Assembly (NCBI RefSeq): GCF_027580225.2
Contig: NC_073361.2
Coordinates: forward strand, 34,466,501-34,530,500
Direction: 5' to 3'
DNA: 64,000 nt
From: Misgurnus anguillicaudatus
Taxonomy: Eukaryota; Chordata; Actinopteri; Cypriniformes; Cobitidae
In this document: one piece after another, positions 8,071 through 19,096 of the stretch
How the letters are laid out: each line of letters begins with the position of its first letter
Position numbering within the stretch: position 1 is the first letter of the stretch
The notes under the pieces: generated by a model
The model's input: the letters and a program-made list of their open reading frames with translations, nothing else
Databases searched by the model: none
What the model was told of the DNA's origin: nothing
Translations under genes and position numbers: made by a program

Positions 8071-10600
8071 GGTCCATGACCTTCATTGTATGACCGATGA
8101 ATGTGCTTCGTCTCAGGCGGGACAGGGCTGTCAACCGCTATGAAAGGTGGGACAGGGCCACCAACCACTATGGAATGCGGGACAGGGCCGCCAACCGCTA
8201 TGGAAGTCAAATGGGGCAGCTTCCAGGGTCCAAGACCCTCTCTATATGACCGACAATGGTGCTTCATCTCTGGCGGGACAGGGCCGTCAACCACTATGGA
8301 ACGCGGGACAGGGCCGCCAACCGCTATGGAAGTCAAATGGGGCAGCTTCCAGGGCCCAAGACCCTCTCTATATGACCGACAATGGTGCTTCATCTCTGGC
8401 GGGACAGGGCCGTCAAGTTAGGTTGCTTGTGCACTTCCAGGGTCCATGACCTTCATTGTATGACCGATGAATGTGCTTCGTCTCAGGCGGGACAGGGCCG
8501 CCAACCGCTATGAAAGGTGGGACAGGGCCACCAACCACTATGGAATGCGGGACAGGGCCGCCAACCGCTATGGAAGTCAAATGGGGCAGCTTCCAGGGTC
8601 CAAGACCCTCTCTATATGACAGACAATGGTGCTTCGTCTCTGGCGGGACAGGGCCGTCAACTGATATGAAGTCAAGCTAGGTTGCTTGTGCACTTCCAGG
8701 GTCCATGACCTTCATTGTATGACCGACGAATGTGCTTCGTCTCAGGCGGGACAGGGCCGCCAACCGCTATGGAAGTCAAATGGGGCAGCTTCCAGGGTCC
8801 AAGACCCTCTCTATATAACCGACAATGGTGCTTCGTCTCTGGCGGGACAGGGCCGTCAACCACTATGGAATGCGGGACAGGGCCGCCAACCGCTATGGAA
8901 GTCAAATGGGGCAGCTTCCAGGGTCCAAGACCCTCTCTATATGACGACAATGGTGCTTCATCTCTGGCGGGACAGGGCCGTCAACCACTATGGAACGCGG
9001 GACAGGGCCACCAACCGCTATGGAAGTCAAATGGGGCAGCTTCCAGGGTCTAAGACCCTCTCTATATAACCGACAATGGTGCTTTATCTCTGGCGGGACA
9101 GGGCCGTCAACCACTATGGAACGCGGGACAGGGCCGCCAACCGCTATGGAAGTCAAATGGGGCAGCTTTCAGGGTCCAAGACCCTCTCTATATGACCGAC
9201 AATGGTGCTTCATCTCTGGCGGGACAGGGCCGTCAACCACTATGGAACGCGGGACAGGGCCGCCAACCGCTATGGAAGTCAAATGGGGCAGCTTCCAGGG
9301 CCCAAGACCCTCTCTATATGACGGACAATGGTGTTTCATCTCTGGCGGGACAGGGCCGTCAAGTTAGGTTGCTTATGCACTTCCAGGGTCCATGACCTTC
9401 ATTGTATGACCGATGAATGTGCTTTGTCTCAGGCGGGACAGGGCCGCCAACCGCTATGAAAGGTGGGACAGGGCCACCAACCACTATGGAATGCGGGACA
9501 GGGCCGCCAACCGCTATGGAAGTCAAATGGGGCAGCTTCCAGGGTCCAAGACCCTCTATATGACAGACAATGGTGCTTCGTCTCTGGCGGGACAGGGCCG
9601 TCAACTGATATGAAGTCAAGCTAGGTTGCTTGTGCACTTCCAGGGTCCATGACCTTCATTGTATGACCGACGAATGTGCTTCGTCTCAGGCGGGACAGGG
9701 CCGCCTACCGCTATGGAAGTCAAATGGGGCAGCTTCCAGGGTCCAAGACCCTCTCTATATAACCGACAATGGTGCTTCGTCTCTGGCGGGACAGGGCCGT
9801 CAACCACTATGGAACGCGGGACAGGGCTGCCAACCGCTTTGGAAGTCAAATGGGGCAGCTTCCAGGGTCCAAGACCCTTTCTATTTGACCGACAATGGTG
9901 CTTCGTCTCTGGCGGGACAGGGCCGTCAACCGATATGAAGTCAAGTTAGGTTGCTTGTGCACTTCCAGGGTCCATGACCTTCATTGTATGACCGACGAAT
10001 GTGCTTCGTCTCAGGCGGGACAGGGCCACCAACCACTATGGAACGCGGGACAGGGCTGCCAACCGCTATGGAAGTCAAATGAGGCAGCTTCCAGGGTCCA
10101 AGACCCTTTCTTTATGACCGACAATGGTGCTTCGTCTCAGGCGGGACAGGGCTGCCAATCGCTATGGAAGGTGGGACAGGGCCACCAACCACTATGGAAG
10201 GCGGGACAGGGCCGCCAAGCGCTATGGAAGTCAAATGGGGCAGCTTTCTTTATGACCAAAAATGGTGCTTTGTCTCTGGCGGTACAGGGCCGCCAACTGT
10301 GCTTTGTCTCTAGGCAGGACAGGGCTGCCATTGGCTATGGAAGTTGAGTGTGGTCACTAGTTTACTTCCAGGGTCTAAGAACCCTCACTGTATGACGTAT
10401 GAAGGTGTTTTGTCTCTGGGCAGGACATAGCCCCGATCCGCTATGGAAGTAGAGTTGGGTTGCTCACGCACTTCCAGGGTCCATGACCCTCCATGTTGTA
10501 CAGACGAAGATGCTTCGTCTTGGGCGGGACAGGGTCGGCAACCGCTATGGAAGTCGAGTTGGGTTGCTCGTGCACTTCTAGGGTCCACGACCCCTTTTGT
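8071..10600 (+). repeat. GC-rich nested minisatellite (30/126/945 bp)
   Basis: The inner period is 30 bp: gggacaggg recurs at 8119, 8149 and 8179 with a gccaaccgctatgg core. These subunits combine with a ggggcagcttccagggtcc/gaccctctctatatgac segment into a 126-bp unit (cgacaatggt at 8251 and 8377; 8945, 9071 and 9197). A larger module starting near caagttaggttgctt is repeated about 945 bp apart (8414 and 9360; likewise gtcaagctag at 8671 and 9615). Copies diverge more to the right of about 10250. Stop-free frames across it in several phases are products of 30- and 126-bp periods, both multiples of 3. Confidence 0.93.
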
Positions 10601-10755
10601 ATGGCCGACAAAAGTGAGATCTCAGGACCTCTTGAGGCCAGCAAGAGTCCTCAAATGAGGCACAAATGTCTCAAACTGAGTGTTTGAAAAACTAACTGCG
10701 CCTGGGGCAGGCCCCCGCCCCGTCGATGTTAGCATGTCAGCCACCATGGGCAGTT
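10601..10755. other. Degenerate edge of the array, no gene seen
   Basis: The tandem periodicity fades here. Fragments such as gagtcctcaaatgaggcac and a short GC-rich run (ggggcaggcccccgccccg) are visible. No coding or RNA feature is supported. Confidence 0.4.
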
Positions 10756-10811
10756 GGTTCCTCATTTCCAGTATCCGAAATTCCCTACTCTGCATTTCCA
10801 GTATTCGCATT
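10756..10811 (+). repeat. Diverged 30-bp units to the left of the satellite
   Basis: About two diverged copies of the 15/30-bp motif occur as catttccagtatccg, aattccctactctgc, atttccagtattcgc. These match the array that resumes at 11449. The array therefore began left of the dispersed repeat at 10812-11448, which separates the two parts. Confidence 0.75.
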
Positions 10812-11448
10812 TATAAATGAAATGACTTGGCAAATAATGTTCGAGTATCAGACACAGTCGATCAATTTAAATCTAAATTTAAGACATACTTCTTTAACAA
10901 AGCATTCACATAAAATGTCCAGTAAATGTACTTATCCCACAATATTTAGTTTCTCTAGAACAAAGCATTCACATAAATCATCTGGGTAATATACTAATGC
11001 TGAATAGTTAGCCTGTCTGGAACTGAGCTAATTTAAACAACAATACTGTATGACACTTGCATTACATGTGAACGACCCCTACGCTAATAGGATTTTGTTT
11101 CTCTTTCCCTGTCTCGTCCTCTACCCTGAGGACAATGAGACAAACAGAACCAGTTTCTGCTGCTGTGAAGGCCATTACAACACTGATCTGCTGACCGTCC
11201 TTCAACATGATGCCCAGTCGATGCCTGACCAATGACCACCGGCGTAACCAGTTTAATTCGCTTACACGTACACATACCCCGGTGTGTGTGTGTGTATTTA
11301 TATATAAATTGATATGTATATCTCAAGAGTTTTTCTCCTTCTAGGAGTTTTCCACCTGGATATGCACTTCCTACATCTCTTAATGTAATGCTGCTTTGAA
11401 ACAATTAACAATTGTGAAAAGTGCTATATAAATACAATTGAATTGAAT
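10812..11448 (+). mobile_element. Dispersed fish repeat with a GCTATATAAATA-type 3' end
   Basis: The segment contains sequence blocks familiar from a very abundant cyprinid repeat: aaatctaaatttaagacat near the left; gaacgacccctacgctaat, then ccaccggcgtaacca; and at the right gctgctttgaaacaat, agtgctatataaata and a short attgaattgaat tail. The tail suggests a retroposed or tail-ending element, but I cannot name the family with certainty. It interrupts satellite sequence (units on both sides), so it inserted into an existing short array or the array expanded from its edge. A small duplication (aacaaagcattcacataaa) occurs within it at about 10896 and 10959. A GT run lies at about 11282-11296. 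Confidence 0.65.
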
Positions 11449-12711
11449 AGTTCCCTCCTCTGCATTTCCAGTAGCCATTGTTCCCTCCTCCACATTTACA
11501 GTAACCTCGTTTCCAGTAACCTCGTTTCCAGTAACCTCGTTTCCAGTAACCTCGTTTCCAGTAACCTCGTTTCCAGTAACCTCGTTTCCAGTAACCTCGT
11601 TTCCAGTAACCTCGTTTCCAGTAACCTCGTTTCCAGTAACCTCGTTGCAAGTATCCTTAATTCCCTCCTCCGCACTTCCAATAACCTCGTTTCCAGTAAC
11701 CTCGTTGCAAGTATCCTTAGTTCCCTCCTCCGTATTTCCAGTAACCTCGTTTCCAGTAACCTCGTTTCCAGTAACCTTAATTCCCTCCTCAGCATTTCCA
11801 GTAACCTTAATTCCCTCCTCCGCATTTCCAGTAACCTTAATTCCCTCCTCAGCATTTCCAGTAACCCTAATTCCCTCCTCCGCATTTCCAGACACCTTAA
11901 TTCCCTCCTCCACATTTCCAGTATCCTTAGTTCCCTCCTCCACATTTTCAGTATCCATAGTTTCCTCCTCCGCATTTCCAGTAACCTCGTTTCCAGTAAC
12001 TTAATTTCCTCCTCCGCATTTCCAGTAACCTCGTTTCCAGTAGCCTCGTTTCCAGTAACCTTAATTCCCTCCTCAGCATTTCCAGTAACCTTAATTCCCT
12101 CCTCCGCATTTCCAGTAACCTTAATTCCCTCCTCAGCATTTCCAGTAACCCTAATTCCCTCCTCCGCATTTCCAGACACCTTAATTCCCTCCTCCACATT
12201 TCCAGTATCCTTAGTTGCCTCCTCCACATTTTCAGTATCCGTAGTTCCCTCCTCCGCATTTCCAGTAACCTCGTTTCCAGTAACTTAATTTCCTCCTCCG
12301 CATTTCCAGTAACCTCGTTTCCAGTAGCCTCGTTTCCAGTATCCTTAGTTCCCTCCTCCACATTTCCAGACACCTTAATTCCCTCCTCCACATTTCCAGT
12401 ATCCTTAGTTCCCTCCTCCACATTTCCAGTATCCTTAGTTCCCTCCTCCACATTTCCAGTATCCTTAGTTCCCTCCTCCACATTTCCAGTATCCGTAGTT
12501 CCCTCCTCCACATTTCCAGTATCCGTAGTTCCCTCCTCCACATTTCCAGTATCCGTAGTTCCCTCCACATTTCCAGTATCCGTAGTTCCCTCCTCCACAT
12601 TTCCAGTATCCGTAGTTCCCTCCTCCACATTTCCAGTATCCGTAGTTCCCTCCTCCACATTTCCAGTATCCCTAGTTCCCTCCTCCACATTTCCAGTACT
12701 CCAGTATCCGC
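11449..12711 (+). repeat. Satellite block A: 15/30-bp TTCCAGTAACC-type units
   Basis: It begins with 30-bp units built from ttccctcctccgcat and ttccagtaaccttaa halves. A run of uninterrupted 15-mers tcgtttccagtaacc follows at about 11510-11647, then mixed 15- and 30-mers. To the right the second half shifts from gtaacc to gtatcc (ttccagtatccgtag, ttccagtatccttag). This forms a bridge to the tccagtatcctaaac units of the next block. The minus strand reads as Glu/Thr/Gly/Asn-rich peptide repeats (VTGNEVTGN, EEGTKDTGN), but these are consequences of the 15-bp period. Confidence 0.95.
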
Positions 12712-14285
12712 ATATCCAGTATCCTAAACTCCAGTATCCTAAACTCCAGCATCCGCATGTCCAGTATCCTAAACTCCAGCATCCAAAAGTCCAGCATCCG
12801 CATATCCAGCATCCAAAATTCCAGCATCCGCATATCCAGCATCCTAAACTCCAGCATCCGCATATCCAGCATCCTAAACTCCAGCATCCGCATATCCAGC
12901 ATTCTAAACTCCAGCATCCGCATATCCAGCATCCTAAACTCCATCATCCGCATATCCAGCATCCTAAACTCCAGCATCCGCATATCCAACATCCGCATAT
13001 TCAGCATCCGCATATCCAGTATCCTAAACTCCAGCTTCCGCATATCCAGTATCCTAAACTCCAGCATCCGCATATCCAGTATCCTAAACTCCAGCAATCC
13101 GCATGTCCAGCATCCTAAACTCCAGCATCCTAAACTCCAGCATCCGCATGTCCAGCATCCTAAACTCCAGCATCCTAAACTCCAGCATCCTAAACTCCAG
13201 CATCCTAAACTCCAGCATCCTAAACTCCAGCATCCGCATGTCCAGCATCCTAAACTCCAGCATCCTAAACTCCAGCATCCTAAACTCCAGCATCCTAAAC
13301 TCCAGCATCCAAAAGTCCAGCATCCGCATGTCCAGCATCCTAAACTCCAGCATCCTAAACTCCAGCATCCTAAACTCCAGCATCTAAAAGTCCAGCATCT
13401 AAAAGTCCAGTATCCTAAACTCATGCATCCAAAACTCCAGTATCCTAAACTCCAGTATCCTAAACTCCAGCATCCTAAACTCCAGCATCCGAAACTCCAG
13501 CATCCTAAACTCCAGCATCCTAAACTCCAGCATCCTAAACTCCAGCATCCTAAACTCCAGCATCCTAAACTCCAGCATCCTAATCTCCAGCATCCTAAAC
13601 TCCAGCATCCAAAAGTCCAGCATCCAAAAGTCCAGCATCCAAAAGTCCAATATCCTAAACTCCAGCATCCAAAAGTCCAATATCCTAAACTCCAGAATCC
13701 AAAAGTCCAGCATCCTAAACTCCAGCATCCGCATGTCCAGCATCCTAAACTCCAGCATTCGCATGTCCAGCATCCTAAACTCCAGCATCCGCATGTCCAG
13801 TATCCTAAACTCCAGCATCCGCATGTCAAGTATCCTAAACTCCAGCATCCAAAAGTCCAATATCCTAAACTCCAGCATCCAAAAGTCCAATATCCTAAAC
13901 TCCAGCATCCAAAAGTCCAGCATCCTAAACTCCAGCATCCTAAACTCCAGCATCCAAAAGTCCAGCATCCAAAAGTCCAGCATCCTAAACTCCAGCATCC
14001 TAAACTCCAGCATCCGCATGTCCAGCATCCGCATGTCCAGTATCCTAAACTCCAGCATCCTAAACTCCAGCATCCAAAAGTCCAGCATCCAAAAGTCCAG
14101 CATCCAAAAGTCCAGTATCCAAAAGTCCAGTATCCAAAAGTCCAGTATCCAAAAGTCCAGTATCCAAAAGTCCAGCATCCAAAAGTCCAGCATCCTAAAC
14201 TCCAGCATCCTAAACTCCAGCATCCTAAACTCCAGCATCCTAAACTCCAGCATCCTAAACTCCAGCATCCTAAACTCCAGCATCC
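12712..14285 (+). repeat. Satellite block B: 15-bp TCCAGYATCC-type units
   Basis: Units are catcctaaactccag, catccaaaagtccag, catccgcatgtccag and, near the left, catccgcatatccag. Early copies carry tat instead of cat, retaining the state of block A. Distinctive irregularities are ccagcaatccgcatg at 13091, catctaaaagtccag at 13381 and 13396, and tcatgcatcc at 13421. All recur in order in the second large copy, which makes them useful landmarks. Confidence 0.95.
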
Positions 14286-14429
14286 TAAACGTCCAGCATC
14301 CTAAACGTCCAGCATCCTAAACGTCCAGCATCCTAAACGTCCAGCATCCTAAACGTCCAGCATCCTAAACGTCCAGCATCCTAAACGTCCAGCATCCTAA
14401 ACGTCCAGCATCCTAAACGTCCAGCATCT
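14286..14429 (+). repeat. Satellite block C: 16-bp units, 9 copies
   Basis: Nine consecutive copies of taaacgtccagcatcc, the last ending in t. The unit differs from the neighbouring 15-mer by one extra g (aaac-g-tccag), creating a CpG in every unit and changing the reading frame at each step. The homogeneity contrasts with the variant-rich 15-mers on both sides. Confidence 0.97.
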
Positions 14430-15434
14430 GCATGTCCAGCATCCTAAACTCCAGCATCCTAAACTCCAGCATCCAAAAGTCCAATATCCTAAACTCCAGC
14501 ATCCAAAAGTCCAATATCCTAAACTCCAGCATCCAAAAGTCCAGCATCCTAAACTCCAGCATCCAAAAGTCCAGCATCCTAAACTCCAGCATCCAAAAGT
14601 CCAGCATCCTAAACTCCAGCATCCGCATGTCCAGCATCCAAAAGTCCAGTATCCTAAACTCCAGCATCCAAAAGTCCAGTATCCTAAACTCCAGCATCCT
14701 AAACTCCAGTATCCTAAACTCCAGAATCCAAAAGTCCAGCATCCTAAACTCCAGCATCCTAAACTCCAGCATCCTAAACTCCAGCATCCAAAACTCCAGC
14801 ATCTTAAACTCCAGCATCTTAAACTCCAGCATCTTAAACTCCAGCATCTTAAACTCCAGCATCCTAAACTCCAGCATCCTAAACTCCAGCATCCTAAACT
14901 CCAGCATCCTAAACTCCAGCATCCTAAACTCCAGCATCCTAAACTCCAGCATCCTAAACTCCAGCATCCTAAACTCCAGCATCCAAAAGTCCAGCATCCA
15001 AAAGTCCAGCATCTGCATGTCCAGCATCCAAAAGTCCAGCATCTGCATGTCCAGCATCTTAAACTCCAGCATCCTAAACTCCAGCATCCTAAACTCCAGC
15101 ATCCTAAACTCCAGCATCCTAAACTCCAGCATCTTAAACTCCAGCATCCTAAACTCCAGCATCTTAAACTCCAGCATCCTAAACTCCAGCATCTTAAACT
15201 CCAGCATCCTAAACTCCAGCATCCAAAAGTCCAATATCCTAAACTCCAGCATCCAAAACTCCAGCATCCAAAACTCCAGCATCCAAAACTCCAGCATCCA
15301 AAAGTCCAGCATCCAAAAGTCCAGCATCCTAAACTCCAGCATCCAAAAGTCCAATATCCTAAACTCCAGCATCCAAAAGTCCAATATCCTAAACTCCAGC
15401 ATCCAAAAGTCCAATATCCTAAACTCCAGCATAC
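14430..15434 (+). repeat. Satellite block D: 15-bp units
   Basis: Mostly catcctaaactccag and catccaaaagtccag, with some catcttaaactccag and two catctgcatgtccag units near 15010-15055. It includes runs of a single type (catcctaaactccag at about 14855-14985). It ends abruptly at about 15430, where catacagtttccagtaagc returns to block A-type sequence. Confidence 0.93.
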
Positions 15435-16700
15435 AGTTTCCAGTAAGCTTAATTCCCTCCTCTGCACTTCCAGTAACCTCGTTTCCAGTAAGCTTAATTC
15501 CCTCCTCTGCACTTCCAGTAACCTCGTTTCCAGTAAGCTTAATTCCCTCCTCTGCACTTCCAGTAACCTCGTTTCCAGTAACCTTAATTCCCTCCTCTGC
15601 ACTTCCAGTAACCTCGTTTCCAGTAACCTTAATTCCCTCCTCTGCACTTCCAGTAACCTCGTTTCCAGTAACCTTAATTCCCTCCTCCGCACTTCCAGTA
15701 ACCTCGTTTCCAGTAACCTTAATTCCCTCCTCCGCACTTCCAGTAACCTCGTTTCCAGTAACCTTAATTCCCTCCTCCGCACTTCCAATAACCTCATTTC
15801 CAGTAACCTTAATTCCCTCCTCCGCACTTCCAATAACCTCGTTTCCAGTAACCTCGTTGCAAGTATCCTTAGTTCCCTCCTCCGTATTTCCAGTAACCTC
15901 GTTTCCAGTAACCTCGTTTCCAGTAACCTTAATTCCCTCCTCAGCATTTCCAGTAACCTTAATTCCCTCCTCCGCATTTCCAGTAACCTCGTTTCCAGTA
16001 ACCCTAATTCCCTCCTCCACATTTTCAGTATCCATAGTTTCCTCCTCCGCATTTCCAGTAACCTCGTTTCCAGTAACTTTAATTTCCTCCTCCGCATTTC
16101 CAGTAACCTCGTTTCCAGTAGCCTCGTTTCCAGTATCCTTAGTTCCCTCCTCCACATTTCCAATATCCTTAGTTGCCTCCTCCACATTTTCAGTATCCGT
16201 AGTTCCCTCCTCCGCATTTCCAGTAACCTCGTTTCCAGTAACTTTAATTTCCTCCTCAGCATTTCCAGTAACCTCGTTTCCAGTAGCCTCGTTTCCAGTA
16301 TCCTTAGTTCCCTCCTCCACATTTCCAGTATCCTTAGTTCCCTCCTCCACATTTCCAGTATCCTTAGTTCCCTCCTCCACATTTCCAGTATCCTTAGTTC
16401 CCTCCTCCACATTTCCAGTATCCTTAGTTCCCTCCTCCACATTTCCAGTATCCTTAGTTCCCTCCTCCACATTTCCAGTATCCGTAGTTCCCTCCTCCAC
16501 ATTTCCAGTATCCGTAGTTCCCTCCTCCACATTTCCAGTATCCGTAGTTCCCTCCACATTTCCAGTATCCCTAGTTCCCTCCTCCACATTTCCAGTATCC
16601 GTAGTTCCCTCCTCCACATTTCCAGTATCCGTAGTTCCCTCCTCCACATTTCCAGTATCCCTAGTTCCCTCCTCCACATTTCCAGTACTCCAGTATCCGC
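15435..16700 (+). repeat. Satellite block A', second copy of block A
   Basis: Structure and landmarks are the same as at 11449-12711: 30-mers with ttccctcctccgcac/cagtaacctcgtttc halves, the gcaagtatccttagttccc unit, and the run of ttccagtatccgtag units. It ends at the same junction, ttccagtact, found at 12691 in the first copy and at 16680 here. The left third is more regular (alternating cagtaagcttaattc, then cagtaaccttaattc 30-45-mers), showing local re-homogenisation after the duplication. Confidence 0.93.
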
Positions 16701-18424
16701 ATATCCAGTATCCTAAACTCCAGTATCCTAAACTCCAGCATCCGCATGTCCAGTATCCTAAACTCCAGCATCCAAAAGTCCAGCATCCTAAACTCCAGCA
16801 TCCAAAAGTCCAGCATCCGCATATCCAGCATCCAAAATTCCAGCATCCGCATATCCAGCATCCTAAACTCCAGCATCCGCATATCCAGCATCCTAAACTC
16901 CAGCATCCGCATATCCAGCATCCTAAACTCCAGCATCCGCATATCCAGCATCCTAAACTCCAGCATCCGCATATCCAGCATCCTAAACTCCAGCATCCGC
17001 ATATCCAACATCCGCATATTCAGCATCCGCATATCCAGCATCCGCATATCCAGCATCCTAAACTCCAGCATCCGCATATCCAGCATCCTAAACTCCAGCA
17101 TCCGCATATCCAGTATCCTAAACTCCAGCATCCGCATATCCAGTATCCTAAACTCCAGCATCCGCATACCCAGTATCCTAAACTCCAGCTTCCGCATATC
17201 CAGTATCCTAAACTCCAGCATCCGCATATCCAGTATCCTAAACTCCAGCAATCCGCATGTCCAGCATCCTAAAGTCCAGCATCCGCATGTCCAGCATCCG
17301 CATGTCCAGCATCCTAAACTCCAGCATCCTAAACTCCAGCATCCTAAACTCCAGCATCCTAAACTCCAGCATCCTAAACTCCAGCATCCTAAACTCCAGC
17401 ATCCTAAACTCCAGCATCCGCATGTCCAGCATCCGCATGTCCAGCATCCGCATGTCCAGCATCCGCATGTCCAGCATCCGCATGTCCAGCATCCGCATGT
17501 CCAGCATCCGCATGTCCAGCATCCTAAACTCCAGCATCCTAAACTCCAGCATCCTAAACTCCAGCATCCTAAACTCCAGCATCCTAAACTCCAGCATCCA
17601 AAAGTCCAGCATCCAAAAGTCCAGCATCCGCATGTCCAGCATCCTAAACTCCAGCATCTAAAAGTCCAGTATCCTAAACTCATGCATCCAAAAGTCCAGT
17701 ATCCTAAACTCCAGTATCCTAAACTCCAGCATCCTAAACTCCAGCATCCTAAACTCCAGCATCCTAAACTCCAGCATCTTAAACTCCAGCATCCTAAACT
17801 CCAGCATCCTAAACTCCAATATCCTAAACTCCAGCATCCAAAAGTCCAATATCCTAAACTCCAGCATCCTAAACTCCAGCATCCAAAAGTCCAGAATCCA
17901 AAAGTCCAGCATCCTAAACTCCAGCATCCGCATGTCCAGTATCCTAAACTCCAGCATCCGCATGTCCAGTATCCTAAACTCCAGCATCCGCATGTCCAGT
18001 ATCCTAAACTCCAGCATCCGCATGTCCAGTATCCTAAACTCCAGCATCCAAAAGTCCAATATCCTAAACCCCAGCATCCAAAAGTCCAATATCCTAAACT
18101 CCAGCATCCAAAAGTCCAGCATCCTAAACTCCAGCATCCTAAACTCCAGCATCCTAAACTCCAGCATCCTAAACTCCAGCATCCAAAAGTCCAGCATCCT
18201 AAACTCCAGCATCCGCATGTCCAGCATCCGCATGTCCAGTATCCTAAACTCCAGCATCCAAAAGTCCAGTATCCTAAACTCCAGCATCCAAAAGTCCAGT
18301 ATCCTAAACTCCAGCATCCAAAAGTCCAGAATCCAAAAGTCCAGAATCCAAAAGTCCAGAATCCAAAAGTCCAGAATCCAAAAGTCCAGAATCCAAAAGT
18401 CCAGAATCCAAAAGTCCAGAATCC
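16701..18424 (+). repeat. Satellite block B', second copy of block B
   Basis: Landmarks recur in the same order as in block B: ccagcaatcc at 17245, catctaaaagtccag near 17655, tcatgcatcc at 17680. Distances between landmarks differ from the first copy by 165, 105 and -120 bp, all multiples of 15. Since the duplication, change has thus been mainly gain and loss of whole units. A run of seven catccgcatgtccag units at about 17410-17520 and a run of catccaaaagtccag-type units reading gaatccaaaagtcca at 18325-18420 are copy-specific. Confidence 0.93.
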
Positions 18425-19096
18425 TAAACGTCCAGCATCCTAAACGTCCAGCATCCTAAACGTCCAGCATCCTAAACGTCCAGCATCCTAAACGTCCAGC
18501 ATCCTAAACGTCCAGCATCCTAAACGTCCAGCATCCTAAACGTCCAGCATCCTAAACGTCCAGCATCCTAAACGTCCAGCATCCTAAACGTCCAGCATCC
18601 TAAACGTCCAGCATCCTAAACGTCCAGCATCCTAAACGTCCAGCATCCTAAACGTCCAGCATCCTAAACGTCCAGCATCCTAAACGTCCAGCATCCTAAA
18701 CGTCCAGCATCCTAAACGTCCAGCATCCTAAACGTCCAGCATCCTAAACGTCCAGCATCCTAAACGTCCAGCATCCTAAACGTCCAGCATCCTAAACGTC
18801 CAGCATCCTAAACGTCCAGCATCCTAAACGTCCAGCATCCTAAACGTCCAGCATCCTAAACGTCCAGCATCCTAAACGTCCAGCATCCTAAACGTCCAGC
18901 ATCCTAAACGTCCAGCATCCTAAACGTCCAGCATCCTAAACGTCCAGCATCCTAAACGTCCAGCATCCTAAACGTCCAGCATCCTAAACGTCCAGCATCC
19001 TAAACGTCCAGCATCCTAAACGTCCAGCATCCTAAACGTCCAGCATCCTAAACGTCCAGCATCCTAAACGTCCAGCATCCTAAACGTCCAGCATCC
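18425..19096 (+). repeat. Satellite block C': 16-bp units, 42 copies
   Basis: 672 bp made of exactly 42 copies of taaacgtccagcatcc, with no substitution that I can see. It is the expanded counterpart of the 9-copy block at 14286. Each unit has one CpG, so this is the most CpG-dense part of the long array. With a 16-bp period every frame soon meets taa, so open frames on both strands end here. Confidence 0.97.

Noticed and set aside
7876..10690. Many overlapping frames of 60-160 codons in the GC-rich array
   Set aside because: All lie in 30- and 126-bp repeats, appear on both strands, and show no protein-family resemblance.
11050..11404. Short frames on both strands within the dispersed repeat
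   Set aside because: They lie in a repeat that is non-coding wherever I recognise it, and show no domain.
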